Shown here piece after piece: positions 17,690 to 26,431 of a stretch of 64,000 nucleotides of DNA (position 1 is its first letter; every line of letters starts with the position of its first letter). This stretch comes from Prochlorococcus sp. AG-388-A01 (GTDB lineage Bacteria; Cyanobacteriota; Cyanobacteriia; PCC-6307; Cyanobiaceae): NCBI GenBank assembly GCA_003279945.1, contig QCGK01000004.1, positions 1 to 64,000 on the forward strand. Reading direction: 5' to 3'. A model generated the notes under the pieces. It had not been told where the DNA came from. It ran no database searches and saw nothing but the letters and a program-made list of their open reading frames with translations. A program made the position numbers and the translations under genes.

Positions 17690-19041
17690 TTTTTAAATTT
17701 TTCCTTTACTTCCCAACCTTCCAATTTTCCAGGATTTAATAGCCCTTTAGGATCAAATTTTAATTTCGCTTTTACTTGATCTGCGTCAACCACTCCTAGG
17801 CCTCCGCCTTCGACAGTTAAAACATGGGGATTAAAAATAAACGCTCCAAGTTTCTTACAATCTTCCATTATTTCATTTAATTCATCTATCCCATTCCACC
17901 TTAATAGGGGCAACGCCGCTAATCGCGGTGATCCTTGTTGAGAAACTGCCTCTAAATGCCAAAGAACTTTTCCACCCCATTTTTTTCTCAAAAAATTAAT
18001 CAATTCTAGTTCATTATTAAGTGGCAAAAGCATCTGTAAATAAGTCCAATTTTTATCCCTAGACCTCATATGTAGAGTTGTATGATTCCATACGACTTCA
18101 GAAATTCCATTAACGAGTTTTTTTTCTTCCCCAAGGAGGGTAAATTCAACTTTGAATTTTTTACAAATCAACTCGATCGTTTTTGTTCCTCCAAGAGTAG
18201 ATTGAATTAATATCTTGTGACTTCTAGAATTACTATTAAACCATTTTGGCATTTGATCTACAATTTCATCTTCAAGAATTGCTCCTAGTTTCAGATCAAT
18301 TGCGGCGCTTGTGAGAGTTTTTAATATTTCTATTGTTTTTTCAAATTTAATACAGTCGATAACTATTGAATACCACTTACGTTTGATATCAGTAGCAAGT
18401 AATAAAGAAGTAATTATTCCATTAGTCCCATAAGCATGATTAAGAGGTTCGGATTCTTCAGCATCAAATTTTAATAAATCAGGATTTTCATTCATAGTCA
18501 CTGCCTCTAAACCAATAAGATTGCCTGGATCTCTTAAAAATCCCCACCTAATGGACCCAATACCTCCTGACCCGCCTGCAATAAAGCCTCCAATTGTAGC
18601 GGTTTTCCAAGTACTAGGAATCAACCTTAATTCCCTTCCATATTTTTCTAATTGTTTATTCAAATCTCCCATCACACATCCAGACTGTGCTTTCACAAAA
18701 CCTGTATCTGGATCAAATTCTTCTAACTTATTAAAGTGACTCATCTGCATTACAACTCCTTTAAACAATGGAACAGCTTGTCCATAATTGCCTGTTCCTG
18801 AACCCCTTAAAGTAATAGGGATAGAAAATTCCCAACAAATTTTTGCTACTTTCTTCACCGCGTTATGATCTCTAGGTCTTACCACCAAATCAGCGATACA
18901 TTCGTCTAATCTTTCAGTAAGGATTGGAGAGTAGTTATAGAAATCTTTTGAAAGTCTTTTTACGTCGGATTGGCTTTCAATAATATCTAAGTTTTTGACT
19001 TCCCTAAATTTGTCTAAAAATTTAAGACTATTTGATTTCAT
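17686..19041 (-). CDS. FAD-binding oxidoreductase, GlcD/PCMH family
   Basis: This 451-residue flavoprotein has the PCMH-type FAD domain: 'LVVRPRDHNAVKKVAKICW', then 'LRGSGTGNYGQAVPLFKG' and 'ATIGGFIAGGSGGIGSIRWG'. The C-terminal end 'LKFDPKGLLNPGKLEGW' matches the substrate-cap end of glycolate oxidase subunit GlcD and relatives. Family members oxidise 2-hydroxy acids or similar alcohols and pass electrons to a quinone, cytochrome or oxygen. The substrate here cannot be read from sequence; glycolate is one option. It follows the cytosine-deaminase-like gene by 38 bp on the same strand, so the two may form a unit. Confidence 0.85.
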   Translation of the reverse strand: MKSNSLKFLDKFREVKNLDIIESQSDVKRLSKDFYNYSPILTERLDECIADLVVRPRDHNAVKKVAKICWEFSIPITLRGSGTGNYGQAVPLFKGVVMQMSHFNKLEEFDPDTGFVKAQSGCVMGDLNKQLEKYGRELRLIPSTWKTATIGGFIAGGSGGIGSIRWGFLRDPGNLIGLEAVTMNENPDLLKFDAEESEPLNHAYGTNGIITSLLLATDIKRKWYSIVIDCIKFEKTIEILKTLTSAAIDLKLGAILEDEIVDQMPKWFNSNSRSHKILIQSTLGGTKTIELICKKFKVEFTLLGEEKKLVNGISEVVWNHTTLHMRSRDKNWTYLQMLLPLNNELELINFLRKKWGGKVLWHLEAVSQQGSPRLAALPLLRWNGIDELNEIMEDCKKLGAFIFNPHVLTVEGGGLGVVDADQVKAKLKFDPKGLLNPGKLEGWEVKEKFKN

Positions 19042-19079
19042 TAATAAAATTTCTTATGTTTTATATATAAATTAGTCGA

Positions 19080-20315
19080 TTAGCAATATAAATCGCCTTT
19101 TATATATACTTTTCTCTTTAAAGTAGTCGAAAAAATATCTGCCCATCTTTGTGCATCTAAAATTACAAAGTCAGCAGGGCAACCCTTTTTAATTAAACCA
19201 TCCCATTTTAAATTTAATAATCTGCTTGGAGCTAAAAAAATAGAAGATAGAGTCATTCTATCCCAGGGATTTAGTTGAAGCATAGGTATCGTGCAAGACA
19301 ACATATAAAAAGGGTCAAAATTACCAAATGGGTACCAAGGGTCTTGAACATTATCACTACCCAGAGATACATCCACATGTGATTTTTGTAATTGCTTTAA
19401 TGGCGCAACTGGTCTTTTTAATGATGTAGTTTTATTACTTCGATTGAGCAGCCAAAAATTTGTTAGGGGTAAAGCAATAACCTTAATATTTTTCTCAGCC
19501 ATTTTTTCTCCTAAATTTAAAATCTCTCTATGACTTAAAGAAATAAGACTACTCAAATGACTACAAGTGATCGGAATACTATTAATTTTTAAATTTTCGA
19601 TTGTTTCTAATAAAACTTTTATTCCTGCTCCAGGCTCAATAATTGACTCATCTATATGCAAATCAATTTCTAATTTATATTTACTCGCAAGAAGAAGCAT
19701 CTTTGCGAGAAATTTGCTTGTATTTTTTTTGTTAAAAGGGGGTACAATAACACCTCCTAAAATGCCTCCACTGAAGGAAAATATTTTTGCCAACTCTTCT
19801 CCATTAGAAGTATCCCAAAATTCCAATGGGGCTAGAGCAACGAATTGTAAAGTCAACTCAGAGGAAAATTTTTTTTGTAATTTAAAAAGTTCAATCCAAA
19901 TATCAATAGATTGACTTTTGTATGTATCTATATGACTTCTAATAGCTCGGTATCCATTTTGTGTGGCAAGTTTTAATGATTTTTCAACTCTTTCAAGAAC
20001 CTTATCTGTAGTTCTAGTTTTATGTTCTTCCAGGTTTACTGATAATGCTCCTCCATAGTTTGAGTCCAGATTAGGAAAGTCTGCCCATGTAAATGATTTA
20101 TCAAAATGCGAATGCGTTTCAACAAATCTTGGGAATAAAATATTTTTTGGTTTTGTAACTTTATTTTCTGAAGGTTTTAAATCAGAAACAAATCCATCCT
20201 TCCAACTAATGGAAACTGAACATAAATCCTCTACATCAATCATGAGGTTATCAAAATCTTCTATTAAACAAAGGCTTCTGGGAATAAGAACCTCAGCTGT
20301 ACCGGAATTACTCAA
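19080..20315 (-). CDS. Cytosine-deaminase-like amidohydrolase
   Basis: A 411-residue metal-dependent TIM-barrel hydrolase. Metal ligands follow the CodA pattern: His68 and His70 in 'VETHSHFDK', His in 'IDLHIDES', His in 'TCSHLSSLI' and Asp in 'SLGSDNVQDPWYPFG', which closely resembles the E. coli cytosine deaminase segment. It would deaminate cytosine, isoguanine or a related heterocycle, or hydrolyse a cyclic amide; CodA-family specificity is broad. The start is the ATG at 20315. No pyrimidine transporter is nearby; the neighbour downstream is an FAD oxidoreductase. Confidence 0.82.
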   Translation of the reverse strand: MSNSGTAEVLIPRSLCLIEDFDNLMIDVEDLCSVSISWKDGFVSDLKPSENKVTKPKNILFPRFVETHSHFDKSFTWADFPNLDSNYGGALSVNLEEHKTRTTDKVLERVEKSLKLATQNGYRAIRSHIDTYKSQSIDIWIELFKLQKKFSSELTLQFVALAPLEFWDTSNGEELAKIFSFSGGILGGVIVPPFNKKNTSKFLAKMLLLASKYKLEIDLHIDESIIEPGAGIKVLLETIENLKINSIPITCSHLSSLISLSHREILNLGEKMAEKNIKVIALPLTNFWLLNRSNKTTSLKRPVAPLKQLQKSHVDVSLGSDNVQDPWYPFGNFDPFYMLSCTIPMLQLNPWDRMTLSSIFLAPSRLLNLKWDGLIKKGCPADFVILDAQRWADIFSTTLKRKVYIKGDLYC

Positions 20316-20442
20316 ATTTTTAAATTTTCTTTTATTTTAAATCATAAGAAAACATTACTAAATTAGAAAATAATTCAAATTTCGCTAAAAGATAAAATAA
20401 CTATGAAAAATTACCCTTGAGTTGTTAAATTTATAAATGTGA

Positions 20443-20516
20443 GGCGGGCGTCGCCAAGTGGTTAAGGCAGCGGCTTGTGGCGCCGCTATTCGGGGGTTCG
20501 AATCCCCTCGCTCGCC
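20443..20516 (+). tRNA. tRNA-His (anticodon GTG)
   Basis: The acceptor strands GCGGGCG and CGCTCGC pair with one G-U wobble, and the extra G at 20443 (position -1, the tRNA-His identity element) faces C73 at 20516. The anticodon stem GCGGC/GCCGC closes a loop with anticodon GTG. The T arm GGGGGTTCGAATCCCC is clear. CCA is not encoded. Confidence 0.95.
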
Positions 20517-20588
20517 CTCAAAAAAATTGCAGCAAAATTATTTAACTTGTAATTTTGAATTAAAGAATCATAAAAAATTCCTAGTAAA

Positions 20589-21983
20589 GTGCTAACAAAA
20601 ACAAAACCAGACGGAAAAAAATTTAAAAAGAATTCAACTACTAGCAGTTATTGGATAACTACATTTGGATGCCAAATGAACAAGGCTGATTCTGAGAGAA
20701 TGGCTGGGACATTAGAGAAAATGGGATACACCAGAGCAGATAATGAATTAAATGCCGATTTGGTCTTGTACAATACATGCACTATAAGAGATAGTGCAGA
20801 GCAAAAAGTTTATAGCTTTCTAGGAAGACAAGCAAAAAGAAAGCACAAAACACCTAGCTTAAAACTTGTTGTTGCAGGTTGCCTTGCTCAGCAAGAGGGA
20901 GAGTCCTTACTAAGAAGAGTCCCAGAACTTGATCTAGTTATGGGGCCTCAACACGTAAATAATCTTGAGAATCTTCTGGGGAAAGTTGATTTAGGAAATC
21001 AAGTTGCTGCTACAGAAGAAACCTTCATTTCTGAAGATATAACAAGTGCTAGAAGAGAAAGCTCTATTTGTGGCTGGGTTAATATCATTTATGGATGTAA
21101 TGAAAGATGTTCATATTGTGTAGTTCCCTCTGTCAGAGGGAAAGAGCAATCAAGATATCCAAATGCGATAAAAAGTGAGATCCAAAAATTAGCGGATGAT
21201 AATTTTAAAGAAATTACTCTTTTGGGTCAGAACATTGATGCTTATGGTAGAGACCTTCCAGGAACTACAAAAGAAGGGAGAAAAGAGAATACTCTAACTG
21301 ATCTTTTGTATTATATTCATGATGTTAAAGGAATTCGCAGAATAAGATTTGCTACTAGTCATCCAAGATATTTTTCAAAAAGGTTGATTCAAGCTTGTTA
21401 TGAACTTGATAAAGTCTGTGAACATTTCCATATCCCCTTCCAAAGTGGAAATGATGAAATTTTAAAGCAAATGTCCAGAGGATATACTATCAAAAAGTAT
21501 AAAAATATTATCGAGAATATAAGATCATTAATGCCAGATGCTTCAATCACAGCTGACGCAATAGTTGCTTTCCCAGGAGAAACCGAAAAACAATATCAAG
21601 ATACATTAAAGCTAATTTCAGAAATTGGCTTTGATCAGGTGAATACAGCAGCATACTCTCCAAGACCAAACACGCCTGCAGCAGTTTGGGCGAATCAACT
21701 TTCGGAAGAGGTGAAAAAAGCCAGATTGCAGGAAATTAATGATTTGGTCGAGAAAACTGCTAGGAGTAGAAATCAAAGGTATATCAATAATATCGAAAGC
21801 ATTTTAATTGAGGGTTTAAATCCAAAAAATTCCTCGCAAATTATGGGTAGAACTAGAACAAATAGATTAACTTTCGTAGAGATACCCAAAAACATTAGCT
21901 TTAATTTTTCATTGGGAGATGAGATAAATGTAAGAATTAATGAAGCAAGACCTTTTTCTTTAACAGGCGAACTTTATTTATGA
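20589..21983 (+). CDS. miaB: tRNA-2-methylthio-N6-dimethylallyladenosine synthase
   Basis: MiaB is a radical-SAM enzyme that adds a methylthio group to i6A37 of tRNAs reading UNN codons. The N-terminal domain has the three cluster-binding Cys in '[12 protein letters not shown]', '[12 protein letters not shown]' and '[11 protein letters not shown]'. The radical-SAM triad is in '[16 protein letters not shown]'. The C-terminal TRAM domain ends near '[13 protein letters not shown]'. Length is 464 residues. The start is GTG at 20589; a later ATG would remove the first cluster Cys. It follows tRNA-His by 72 bp and precedes ddl. Confidence 0.96.
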   Translation: MLTKTKPDGKKFKKNSTTSSYWITTFGCQMNKADSERMAGTLEKMGYTRADNELNADLVLYNTCTIRDSAEQKVYSFLGRQAKRKHKTPSLKLVVAGCLAQQEGESLLRRVPELDLVMGPQHVNNLENLLGKVDLGNQVAATEETFISEDITSARRESSICGWVNIIYGCNERCSYCVVPSVRGKEQSRYPNAIKSEIQKLADDNFKEITLLGQNIDAYGRDLPGTTKEGRKENTLTDLLYYIHDVKGIRRIRFATSHPRYFSKRLIQACYELDKVCEHFHIPFQSGNDEILKQMSRGYTIKKYKNIIENIRSLMPDASITADAIVAFPGETEKQYQDTLKLISEIGFDQVNTAAYSPRPNTPAAVWANQLSEEVKKARLQEINDLVEKTARSRNQRYINNIESILIEGLNPKNSSQIMGRTRTNRLTFVEIPKNISFNFSLGDEINVRINEARPFSLTGELYL

Positions 21984-21994
21984 TTTTTTTCTAA

Positions 21995-23062
21995 ATGATA
22001 GGGGGTAAGAAAAAATGTATTGGGTTAATATTTGGCGGGAATTCCAATGAACATGAAGTATCGATATCCTCCGCGAAAACAGTTTATCAAGCATTCAATT
22101 CAGAAATAAATAAAGAACGCTTTATAGTTAAAGCCTTTTATATAAACAAATATGGAGAATGGCTTGATAGCGATAGTTCAGAAAAAATCCTAATTGGTGA
22201 AATTGAAAACAATAAAACAAAAAAACAAGAAATTTTTAATCAAGAAAAAATTAACTTCCTTGAAGGAATTGAATTTCAAAATATTGATGTTTGGTTTCCT
22301 CTTTTACATGGATTTAATGGTGAAGACGGATCAATTCATGGCCTACTGAGATTTACAAAGAAACCCCTAGTAGGATGTGGAATTTTAGGCTCTGCACTTG
22401 GAATGGATAAAATATTGATGAAAACAATTTTCTCAAATCTTAAACTTCCACAAGTTAATTATCTAGTTTTTCAAAATGAAGATCTCAATGATAAGGAAGT
22501 AAAAAATCAGATAATTAATGAAATTTTAAAAAAATTAAATTTTCCTATTTTTGTTAAACCATCGAACTCTGGATCATCTCTTGGTATCTCAAAAGTCTTT
22601 AATGAATCAGAAATATTACAAGCTTTAAAAAAGGCTCGGGAAATAGATCCAAGAATTTTAGTAGAGGAAGGTTTAGAGGTAAGGGAGATTGAATGCGGAA
22701 TTATTGGAAATTCAAAACTCTTGACCTCTGAGATAGGCGAAGTAAAGTACGAAAGTGATTGGTATGATTACGATTCAAAATATTACTCAAATAATAAAAT
22801 AACTATCCCAGCAGAAATAGATTCCAAGATCACAAAAGAAATTAAAGAAATTGCTGTTAAAAGTTGTAGAGCACTAAATATCTTCGGTTATGCAAGAGTA
22901 GATTTCTTTTTAGAAAAATCTTCAAATAAAATTTTGTTAAATGAAATAAATACAATTCCAGGTTTCACAAAAAACAGTATGTTTCCAATGCTTTGGAAAG
23001 CTTCAGGTTTAAATATTGAACAACTTGTGGCTAAACTGGTAGATATATCTTTAGATTTATAA
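21995..23062 (+). CDS. ddl: D-alanine--D-alanine ligase
   Basis: Ddl makes the D-Ala-D-Ala dipeptide for peptidoglycan using ATP. The 355-residue ATP-grasp protein begins with 'LIFGGNSNEHEVSISSAK'. The ATP-grasp region has 'FPIFVKPSNSGSSLGISKV' and the metal-binding end 'FLLNEINTIPGFTKNSMFP' (Glu and Asn ligands). The insert between residues 60 and 90 is Lys/Glu rich. It starts 12 nt after miaB and leads the run ddl, small membrane protein, ftsQ, ftsZ on the same strand, a division and wall cluster that is widely kept. Confidence 0.95.
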   Translation: MIGGKKKCIGLIFGGNSNEHEVSISSAKTVYQAFNSEINKERFIVKAFYINKYGEWLDSDSSEKILIGEIENNKTKKQEIFNQEKINFLEGIEFQNIDVWFPLLHGFNGEDGSIHGLLRFTKKPLVGCGILGSALGMDKILMKTIFSNLKLPQVNYLVFQNEDLNDKEVKNQIINEILKKLNFPIFVKPSNSGSSLGISKVFNESEILQALKKAREIDPRILVEEGLEVREIECGIIGNSKLLTSEIGEVKYESDWYDYDSKYYSNNKITIPAEIDSKITKEIKEIAVKSCRALNIFGYARVDFFLEKSSNKILLNEINTIPGFTKNSMFPMLWKASGLNIEQLVAKLVDISLDL

Positions 23063-23072
23063 TTTAAATCAA

Positions 23073-23483
23073 ATGTTGCATGGTCTTCTTTGGTTACCAT
23101 TACTATTAATCTTCGTTTTATTAACTGCTCTGGGATGGTTAGAAAGAAGAAGGCAAAATCTCTTTAGGAGCTGGGCCAATGGTTCAGAACTTTGTAAATT
23201 AGATAGTTCAGGCGCAGCGTGCTTAAAAGATGGGGAATTAAAGTGGAGCGCATTTGAAGCTGGTACATTTGAAGAAAAAGATAGTTTCATAATCAAGAAA
23301 TTAGAATTAGTTGAATTAATGGCCCTAACTTCAGGAGAAGCTCCTCTTACAAACGAATCTCAAGGAAAGTGTAGGTTGAGATTAGTAGGCGATGGAAAAG
23401 AGATGGATGTGCCATTTTCAGATGCAGACCAGGCGAGAAAATGGATGGAACAGTTGATGGAAAAAGCTCGATGTGATTTGTGA
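23073..23483 (+). CDS. Conserved cyanobacterial membrane-anchored protein between ddl and ftsQ
   Basis: A 136-residue protein with one N-terminal membrane helix (about residues 3-21, 'LLWLPLLLIFVLLTALGWL'), a basic patch 'ERRRQNL' that fixes the cytosolic side, and a soluble domain of mixed strands. The part 'RLRLVGDGKEMDVPFSDADQ' and 'ARKWMEQLMEKAR' looks PH- or SHOCT-like in shape, but I cannot name a family. It starts 11 nt after ddl and its stop overlaps the ftsQ GTG start (GTGA), so translation is probably coupled. Position suggests a role near cell-wall synthesis or division, which is inference only. Confidence 0.75.
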   Translation: MLHGLLWLPLLLIFVLLTALGWLERRRQNLFRSWANGSELCKLDSSGAACLKDGELKWSAFEAGTFEEKDSFIIKKLELVELMALTSGEAPLTNESQGKCRLRLVGDGKEMDVPFSDADQARKWMEQLMEKARCDL

Positions 23484-24205
23484 AAAACAAAAAAAAAATT
23501 AACAAAAGTCGCTTTTTATTTCTAATTTTATTTTTATTTTCAACAAGCTTAATAAGCTTAAAAACACTAAAAAAGGTAAAAATTAAGGATATTAGAATTT
23601 CTGGAAGTGAATTATTCTCGCAAAATGATGTGATAAAAAATTCATCTTTAAAATTTCCAATCAGGTTAATTTTTATTAAAACTAATTTTTTAGAAAATGA
23701 ATTAAAACAAAACTTATCACTCAAGAATGTTTCGGTAAACAGAGAATTATTTCCTTTTGGTTTGGCCGTCAAAGTTAAGACAAGAAATCCAATAGCTTAC
23801 GGCGAGAAAATATTAAATGACGAAAAAATATTAGGCTTTATTGATAGAGATGGAATATTTATTGATAAAAAAAATGCAGACGAAACAAATCTAAGCAAAT
23901 TAACCATCCAAGTTTTTGGATGGAAAGAAAAATTTAAAAAAATATTATCTGAAATTTTAGTTTCCCAAGATAATTATGAATTTGAGTTAGTTAAAATAAC
24001 ATTTTCACCCAATGGATTTCTAACTTTAGAAGAAAAAGATTTAAAAACAATATTCCTGGGTTTTCATCCAAATTTAATCAACCATCAATTACAAATAATC
24101 AATAACTTAAAAAATGAATTTAAGAAAAATAATTTTCCTGAAAAAATAGATAATATTGATCTTACAAATCCAAATAAACCAAAAATAAAAGTGTTCAAAC
24201 CCTAA
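23480..24205 (+). CDS. ftsQ: Cell division protein FtsQ
   Basis: FtsQ is a bitopic septal protein that links early and late divisome components. The 241-residue protein has a basic N-terminus, one membrane helix (about residues 9-27) and a POTRA domain 'VKIKDIRISGSELFSQNDVI' followed by 'LSLKNVSVNRELFPFGLAVKV' (beta domain). The start is GTG at 23480, overlapping the upstream stop. Lys and Asn content is very high. There is no ftsA next to it, as expected for cyanobacteria. ftsZ follows after 144 bp with its own likely promoter. Confidence 0.88.
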   Translation: MKNKKKINKSRFLFLILFLFSTSLISLKTLKKVKIKDIRISGSELFSQNDVIKNSSLKFPIRLIFIKTNFLENELKQNLSLKNVSVNRELFPFGLAVKVKTRNPIAYGEKILNDEKILGFIDRDGIFIDKKNADETNLSKLTIQVFGWKEKFKKILSEILVSQDNYEFELVKITFSPNGFLTLEEKDLKTIFLGFHPNLINHQLQIINNLKNEFKKNNFPEKIDNIDLTNPNKPKIKVFKP

Positions 24206-24349
24206 TATTTGGGAGTGGATTTTGAGTAATTTTTTCTTATTATTGTAGTGTTGATAAGGGTTTTGCATTTAAAACAAAATTTTTATTAAAATAAATATTT
24301 TAAGGACTTTCCTCAACAAATTCTCACATATGAGCTTAGTGAGTTCATA

Positions 24350-25501
24350 ATGCACCCAATAGTAGTATTAGATCCCAATTTGAAGATGAGCTTCGGTAAC
24401 AATCCAAACTTTGATCAAACTAGAGAAATTCTTCCAAGTCAAAACGCCAAAATAGAAGTTATTGGCGTAGGCGGTGGAGGAAGTAACGCAGTTAACAGAA
24501 TGATCAATAGTGATTTAGATGGTGTATCTTTTAGAGTCCTCAATACTGATGCACAAGCATTATTACAATCCTCTTCAGAGCTTAGAGTTCAACTAGGACA
24601 AAATCTTACGAGAGGGCTAGGTGCAGGTGGAAATCCAAGCATTGGGCAAAAAGCTGCCGAAGAATCAAGAGACGAGCTTCAACAAGCTTTAGAGGGTTCT
24701 GATCTTGTTTTTATAGCTGCTGGGATGGGCGGTGGAACGGGTACAGGTGCAGCTCCTGTAGTTGCTGAAGTAGCGAAACAAAGTGGTGCTTTAACAGTAG
24801 GCATAGTTACCAAACCTTTTTCTTTCGAGGGGAAAAGAAGAATGCGTCAAGCGGAAGAAGGAATCGCAAGACTAGCTGAAAATGTAGATACTCTTATAGT
24901 TATTCCAAATGACCGTTTAAAGGATGTAATAGCAGGAGCTCCACTACAAGAAGCATTTAGAAATGCTGATGATGTTTTAAGGATGGGTGTCAAAGGGATC
25001 AGTGACATAATTACTTGCCCTGGGCTAGTTAATGTTGATTTCGCAGATGTAAGATCTATTATGACTGAAGCAGGCACGGCTCTTCTTGGAATAGGTATTG
25101 GTTCAGGAAGATCGAGAGCATTAGAGGCAGCACAAGCAGCGATGAATAGTCCTTTACTAGAAGCAGCTAGAATTGATGGAGCAAAGGGCTGCGTTATAAA
25201 TATTACAGGTGGCAAAGACATGACTTTAGAAGATATGACCTCAGCATCTGAAATTATCTATGATGTTGTTGATCAAGAAGCAAATATTATTGTTGGTGCA
25301 GTTGTTGATGAGTCAATGGAGGGGGAAATACAAGTAACTGTAATTGCTACAGGATTTGAAACAAACCAACCTTTGAAACAACAAAGAATTAAAAACAGAC
25401 TATCTAACCAACCCTTATACAATATTTCTGATAATAAAGATTCTGGGGCCAGCATTCCTGATTTTTTGAGATTAAGGCAAAATAAAAAAGATATAGTTTA
25501 A
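24350..25501 (+). CDS. ftsZ: Cell division protein FtsZ
   Basis: FtsZ is the tubulin-like GTPase that forms the division ring. The 383-residue protein has '[16 protein letters not shown]', the tubulin signature '[17 protein letters not shown]' and '[17 protein letters not shown]' (T7-loop region nearby). The C-terminal peptide '[10 protein letters not shown]' is the conserved tail that binds partners such as Ftn2 or SepF. A short 12-residue segment precedes 'MSFGNNPN', so an alternative start at that Met is possible. The 144-bp gap upstream with TATTTT-like elements suggests an independent promoter. Confidence 0.97.
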   Translation: MHPIVVLDPNLKMSFGNNPNFDQTREILPSQNAKIEVIGVGGGGSNAVNRMINSDLDGVSFRVLNTDAQALLQSSSELRVQLGQNLTRGLGAGGNPSIGQKAAEESRDELQQALEGSDLVFIAAGMGGGTGTGAAPVVAEVAKQSGALTVGIVTKPFSFEGKRRMRQAEEGIARLAENVDTLIVIPNDRLKDVIAGAPLQEAFRNADDVLRMGVKGISDIITCPGLVNVDFADVRSIMTEAGTALLGIGIGSGRSRALEAAQAAMNSPLLEAARIDGAKGCVINITGGKDMTLEDMTSASEIIYDVVDQEANIIVGAVVDESMEGEIQVTVIATGFETNQPLKQQRIKNRLSNQPLYNISDNKDSGASIPDFLRLRQNKKDIV

Positions 25502-25516
25502 CAGGTAAAATAGAGT

Positions 25517-25610
25517 GACTCGGATATCTCGCCTGCCTCAAGCATCCCTTGTGGCTGCTACCTTCCGGTCCTGACCAGGTTTAGGCGTTAAAACCGCGAA
25601 AGGCCGAGTC
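25517..25610 (+). ncRNA. ffs: Signal recognition particle RNA (small bacterial 4.5S type)
   Basis: The terminal strands GACTCGG (25517-25523) and CCGAGTC (25604-25610) pair, and the apical part contains the SRP domain IV signature 'GGCTGCTACCTTCCGG' followed by 'TCCTGACCAGGTTT'. This RNA binds Ffh and guides membrane proteins to the translocon. It lies 15 nt after ftsZ on the same strand. Ends are set by the pairing and may be off by a few bases. Confidence 0.95.
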
Positions 25611-25657
25611 AAAGTTATATTAGCAATTCTTGATTAAAAAAGATACATAAAATTCTT

Positions 25658-26431
25658 ATGTTGCCTTCAGACCTAGTTAAGTATAAAGAAAAATCTCAAA
25701 AAATTATTGCACTTACAGCATGGGACTCCATATCAGGTTCCATTGCAGAACAAGCTAATGTCGATCTTGTCCTAGTAGGAGATTCCTTAGCAATGGTCTG
25801 TTTAGGATACAAATCCACATTACCATTAACTTTAGACAATATTATTTATCATACAAATGCTGTTTCTAGAGGCTTTGGAAAGAAAATTGAAGAACAGCCG
25901 TTGATCGTTTCCGATATGCCTTTTCTGACTTACCAATGTGGAGAGGATAAAGCTGTGGAGTATGCAGGGAAAATCATTCAAAGCACTTATGCAAAAGCCG
26001 TAAAATTAGAAGGGGCCGAACCAGAAATACAAAAAGTTATTTCTAGAATAATAAGAATGGGAATCCCTGTTATGGGGCATATAGGACTTACACCACAAAG
26101 CTATTTAAATTTAGGATTGAGGAAACAAGGAGTAAGCATAGAAAGCCAAGAAAAAATCAAGCAAGAGGCTTCAATTCTTGAAAAATTAGGATGTTTTTCG
26201 ATAGTTCTTGAACATATTCCTGAGTTTCTTGCTAAAGAAATTCAGGACAACCTAACAATTCCTACTATAGGAATAGGTGCAGGTAATTATTGCGATGGGC
26301 AAGTAAGAGTTACTGCCGATTTGTTAGGCCTCAATGATGATCAACCACCATTTTGCCAACCGATTATTCAAGGGAAGGAATTATTAAAGGATAAATTAAA
26401 AGAATGGGTAGACTCTGAAAGACTTAATTAA
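25658..26431 (+). CDS. panB: 3-methyl-2-oxobutanoate hydroxymethyltransferase
   Basis: PanB transfers a hydroxymethyl group from methylene-THF to ketoisovalerate, the first step of pantothenate synthesis. The 257-residue TIM barrel shows 'IALTAWDSISGSIAEQANVD' (start of barrel), 'LVGDSLAMV' with the metal-binding Asp, 'HTNAVSRG', 'VKLEGAE', 'VMGHIGLTPQSYLNLG' and 'IGIGAGNYCDGQVRV'. The ATG is at 25658. It ends in an 8-nt overlap with the convergent hemW-like gene. ilvC, whose pathway supplies ketoisovalerate, is about 4 kb away. Confidence 0.95.
   Translation: MLPSDLVKYKEKSQKIIALTAWDSISGSIAEQANVDLVLVGDSLAMVCLGYKSTLPLTLDNIIYHTNAVSRGFGKKIEEQPLIVSDMPFLTYQCGEDKAVEYAGKIIQSTYAKAVKLEGAEPEIQKVISRIIRMGIPVMGHIGLTPQSYLNLGLRKQGVSIESQEKIKQEASILEKLGCFSIVLEHIPEFLAKEIQDNLTIPTIGIGAGNYCDGQVRVTADLLGLNDDQPPFCQPIIQGKELLKDKLKEWVDSERLN

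Noticed and set aside
24847-25221. 124-codon ORF antisense to ftsZ
   Set aside because: Result of ftsZ codon use on the other strand; no start signal or family.
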